Shown here in pieces: positions 15,153-17,816 of a stretch of 17,816 bases of DNA (positions are counted from its first letter, which is position 1; each line of letters opens with the position of its first letter). The stretch comes from Euryarchaeota archaeon UBA495. GTDB lineage: Archaea > Thermoplasmatota > Poseidoniia > Poseidoniales > Poseidoniaceae. Both the position numbers and the translations under genes were made by a program. The stretch is taken from assembly GCA_002496845.1 (NCBI GenBank), contig DALQ01000027.1:528-18343 (forward strand), in the 5' to 3' direction. Below the pieces are notes generated by a model, which saw only the letters and a list, made by a program, of their open reading frames with translations, had not been told where the DNA came from and did no database searches.

Positions 15153-17630
15153 TCAAGCCTCCAGAGAGGACAAGCGAAGGAACACGCGCCCATCGAGGTG
15201 ATCAAATTCGAAACTCGCCGTACCAGACTCGGGCGGCGTCAGCTCAATCACGTTCGTGCCGTTCGAGAGGGTGCTTGGAGCGACGATCTGCCACGCACCG
15301 CCGCTGCCGGTAATCACCACGTTCAACGGCACCTCTCCATCGACATCAAGGTGGAGGGACAACGCCCCGGTGGTGTTCAGGGACATGCCGGCCAGCCGTT
15401 CACCGTCCTGATAGACGCCACCGGCTCCAATCCATCGACGGTCCACCGAAGGAGAGGTCATGCGGACGTCCGGTCCACGTTCAAGCAGGTAGGAGGCGGG
15501 CGAGGCGTCGCCAAGCGGGCAATGAAGGACATCGCCTTGGGCAGGAGCGCGCAGCGTCAGCACCTCTCCCTCTGCGACGATTGGCATGGCTCCAGAACCA
15601 CGCACGGAAAGGTCCCACACCCATCCTTGTTCGCCTCGTGGCGGAGTCGCCTCTGGTGAAAGATCCGAGCACGTCGTGCCATCGAGGTGAAGGCTTCCTC
15701 CGGCCTCAAGTGCATCTCCCCAACCGTTTGACGAAATGTTCCAACCGTTGTCATCGAAAGCCAAACGTGACACAAGCACAGGTGCCTCGAGGGCGAAGGA
15801 GGCGTTGCCGATGGACAGCGCACTCGGTGGTGTGTGCTTCAACAGCATGGTGTCGGCACTTCGCAGGCAGTGAGTGGACGGGGCTGTGGAATTCAGCGTT
15901 TGTTCTCCCGTCTCAGTCCACCACACGGTGTGCTGGCCATGGACGTATCCGGGCAGGCTCAAATTGGCATGCGCGCCCTCTTCAGCGACAAGATCGACAC
16001 AGAGCAAAGGACCTGCTCCGTCAGACGTGAGGTTCCATTGCGAGGTCAAGGGGTACACGTCAAGAGCAGGTTGCAGTGGCGCCGTCCAACGAATGGCTTC
16101 ACCCACAACCTCCACGCTCGCGCCGGAGGGTGTGCCCTCACCGGACCACGTCGCGTTGATGTGCAACAAACTGCTTCGCCCAGCACCGACCTCAACGACG
16201 CACCTCGAGCCATCCTCCGACGAACAACCGTCCCAAACAGGGTCCCAATGTGCAGCAAGCACGAGGTCCAAGTCGACGCTTCGATCAAGCAGCGAGGGGT
16301 TGAGCACGCCGAGGTCAAAAGAAGCCGTCCATACGCCGTCCACGTCCACGACGTCAACCGATTCAGGTGCGTTTAGCGTCAGGTCAGCGTCCCAATCGTC
16401 GTGTGCGATGAGGGGCGTTTCGGATGGGAGCGCCAACAAGAGGAGGAGGACCCAGACCAGCCCCATCGCGAAGTGTTGCTGCTCAGGCACGGGTTTGGTG
16501 TCGTCAAGCACCAGAGGCCAACGGCGGTCTGAGCCCATCAGCAAGGTCAACGTCAACACGACAGGGAGCACAAGGGACCACACCGTGAACCGCGTGAAGA
16601 CGGAAAAGAGGACGGCTCCAAGAGCGAAAGCGAACAACAGCAGCATTTGGGTTTGCGTGGTTCGCACCTCGCTCATGCCCAAACGAGCCACGTGGAGGCG
16701 CCCGCCTGGGAAAGTTGGCACGTGCAAGAGGGACACCCATGCAAGAAAGGTCACCGTAGCGCCAGCCCAGACAAGTGGCGTGGCCCAAGCAGCACGCAAG
16801 GCGAGATCTGAGCGCAGCAGGCCATCCATCATCCCCAGGAACCATCCAGGATCGTGGCTGACCGGCAACGCTGTGACGGTGCTGGCAAGCGGCGTCATCG
16901 CCCATCCAACCATCCAGAGGAGCAAACCTCCGAGGATCAGGACTGCGGGCGCGCTGAGCGCGGTCCAGCCAAGCGAGGACCGGTCTGGCCATGGGCGGGC
17001 GTCCATTCGTGGCAAGGTTGGGATCACAAAGATGCCGAACGGCCACACCAACCATGCGGCAGGCAAAGCCCCGGCTGCCCAAAGCAGGATGGAGGGGTCG
17101 GGGACAGGAACAAGCGGCCCCACGCGAACTCCGCGGGAGCGTGCAAGACCGGCTTGCACCGTTGAGGCCAAGAGGAGCAAAGCGAGCACTGGAAGTGCCG
17201 TCAACAGGAAGGCGTCAACCAAACCCGAGGAGGAAACCACGCCTTCGGCGGGCCGACTTGCCTTGGTTCCCACATGACCAGCCAAAGTCAGGGTGCACGC
17301 CGACACGATCCAAAGACCGACGATCCAGCCTCGTCCAAGGAACTGGCCCCTCGGCAAGGGCAACAACTGCAGAACAAGCGGGCGGCCGCCCCTCAGACGA
17401 GCCATCCAACCCAGTTCGTTCAGTTCCTCGTTGAACTGCACAAGAGAGGATGAGACGGCTTCGTCTGCCTCTTCATCGAGTTCCCATGCCGGCAAGCGGT
17501 CGCCGACTCGTGCACCCAAGGCGAAATGACGTCGAGCCACATGCTCGAGGAATTCCTTCTGCGACCATGCTTTCGGATGGACCCGCAACGGGTCCGGCGC
17601 ATCGTCTTCGAAGCGGACCTCATCTTCCAT
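15153..17630 (-). CDS. Site-2-protease (M50)-like membrane protein, apparently catalytically dead, with large ectodomain
   Basis: This is an 825-residue protein. Residues 1-95 resemble the soluble N-terminal part of archaeal/plastid S2P-like proteins (ELNELGWMARLRGG then LVLQLLPLP). About seven hydrophobic helices follow, near 101-119, 138-161, 182-205, 226-247, 281-303, 328-365 and 387-403. The order of landmarks fits family M50: the second helix is followed by RGVRVGPLVPVP, as after HExxH in active members, and a later helix ends HVPTFPGGR where active members have the NxxPxxxLDGG loop. The HExxH position reads ASTVQ (155-159) and the LDGG reads FPGG (307-310), so the metal ligands are gone. 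Residues about 405-825 are a strand-rich, Asn/Ser/Thr-rich, probably extracytoplasmic region with scattered cysteines and N-x-S/T sites. The start is the ATG at 17630 with GGAGG at 17638-17642. A GTG at 17708 overlapping the atpD stop would add 26 residues. The fold call is inference from pattern. Confidence 0.6.
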   Translation of the reverse strand: MEDEVRFEDDAPDPLRVHPKAWSQKEFLEHVARRHFALGARVGDRLPAWELDEEADEAVSSSLVQFNEELNELGWMARLRGGRPLVLQLLPLPRGQFLGRGWIVGLWIVSACTLTLAGHVGTKASRPAEGVVSSSGLVDAFLLTALPVLALLLLASTVQAGLARSRGVRVGPLVPVPDPSILLWAAGALPAAWLVWPFGIFVIPTLPRMDARPWPDRSSLGWTALSAPAVLILGGLLLWMVGWAMTPLASTVTALPVSHDPGWFLGMMDGLLRSDLALRAAWATPLVWAGATVTFLAWVSLLHVPTFPGGRLHVARLGMSEVRTTQTQMLLLFAFALGAVLFSVFTRFTVWSLVLPVVLTLTLLMGSDRRWPLVLDDTKPVPEQQHFAMGLVWVLLLLLALPSETPLIAHDDWDADLTLNAPESVDVVDVDGVWTASFDLGVLNPSLLDRSVDLDLVLAAHWDPVWDGCSSEDGSRCVVEVGAGRSSLLHINATWSGEGTPSGASVEVVGEAIRWTAPLQPALDVYPLTSQWNLTSDGAGPLLCVDLVAEEGAHANLSLPGYVHGQHTVWWTETGEQTLNSTAPSTHCLRSADTMLLKHTPPSALSIGNASFALEAPVLVSRLAFDDNGWNISSNGWGDALEAGGSLHLDGTTCSDLSPEATPPRGEQGWVWDLSVRGSGAMPIVAEGEVLTLRAPAQGDVLHCPLGDASPASYLLERGPDVRMTSPSVDRRWIGAGGVYQDGERLAGMSLNTTGALSLHLDVDGEVPLNVVITGSGGAWQIVAPSTLSNGTNVIELTPPESGTASFEFDHLDGRVFLRLSSLEA

Positions 17631-17704
17631 CGAGGCGCCTCCTTGTCCGTTGGTGGCCCACGGTCCGCCTTGAATCAACCCCTTGGGGCTGGAAAGGGTC
17701 CGGC

Positions 17705-17816
17705 TCACTTGTTCTTGAAGCGCTTGAGCCTGAAGGTCTCTTCACGTTCCATTTCTTCAAGCCGAAGTTGAATGAAGACTTTGGCCTCTTCGAGTTCTGG
17801 AATAACCTTGAACTCA
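17705..17816 (-). CDS. atpD: A/V-type ATP synthase subunit D, C-terminal fragment
   Basis: Only the last 36 codons and the stop are in the window; the gene continues past base 17816. The translated end contains KVIPELEEAKVFIQLRLEEM followed by EREETFRLKRFKNK. This matches the conserved C-terminal helix of subunit D of archaeal A-type ATP synthases, part of the central rotor stalk that couples the catalytic head to the membrane ring. The TGA is at 17705-17707. A GTGA overlap gives a possible start for the next gene at 17708, although that gene's better start is 74 bp further on. This is presumably the end of the atp operon, with the site-2-protease-like gene and panE downstream on the same strand. 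Confidence 0.85.
   Translation of the reverse strand, partial: EFKVIPELEEAKVFIQLRLEEMEREETFRLKRFKNK

Noticed and set aside
15874..17277. Plus-strand open frame opposite the site-2-protease-like gene
   Set aside because: The Thr/Ser/Lys/Arg-rich translation is an antisense artefact of hydrophobic codons on the minus strand.

Overview
The window is a gene-dense stretch of an archaeal chromosome, by eye roughly 60% G+C. The archaeal markers are translation factor aIF2 gamma with a PIN-domain neighbour, a DUF357 protein, the C-terminus of an A/V-type ATPase subunit D, and a TATA box placed for a leaderless transcript. These, together with a class II HMG-CoA reductase, L-aspartate oxidase and SMC-ScpA-ScpB, fit a Thermoplasmatota lineage, possibly a marine group II (Poseidoniales)-like genome. 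That lineage is my inference; only the archaeal assignment is firm. I see no rRNA, tRNA, CRISPR array, insertion sequence or prophage.

Layout. (1) 1-1594, plus strand: aIF2 gamma (5' end outside the window), then a PIN nuclease-like gene. (2) 1591-4593, minus strand: a three-gene operon running from 4593 downwards. It encodes an AAA+-type protein with degenerate Walker motifs and a winged-helix tail, a beta-propeller protein, and a DUF357 protein. (3) 4594-4799: the largest intergenic region (206 bp), divergent, with a TATA box, a perfect 7-bp inverted repeat and a cluster of CGTTA motifs. (4) 4800-6101, plus strand: class II HMG-CoA reductase. (5) 6102-11704, minus strand: smc, scpA and scpB, the whole condensin-like complex in one operon. 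Upstream of it (11822-12559) lies a small membrane protein with a C-terminal zinc-ribbon motif. (6) 12639-14258, plus strand: nadB. (7) 14227-17816, minus strand: the end of atpD, a large site-2-protease-like membrane protein that appears to have lost its catalytic residues, and panE.

Coding is very compact. Operon genes overlap by 1-8 bp or sit 9-11 bp apart behind clear Shine-Dalgarno sequences (GGAGG, GAGGTGA). Convergent genes touch or overlap at their stops (1591-1594, 6099-6104, 14227-14258). The SD sequences move several starts inward from the longest open frame.

Taken together the genes cover translation initiation, isoprenoid lipid synthesis (HMG-CoA reductase), chromosome organisation (SMC/ScpAB), NAD and CoA synthesis (NadB, PanE) and energy conversion (AtpD). 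The least understood parts are the AAA/propeller/DUF357 operon and the site-2-protease-like protein with its roughly 400-residue extracytoplasmic domain. Three proteins have lost canonical functional residues: the aIF2 gamma zinc knuckle, the AAA Walker A lysine and Walker B glutamate, and the site-2-protease metal ligands.
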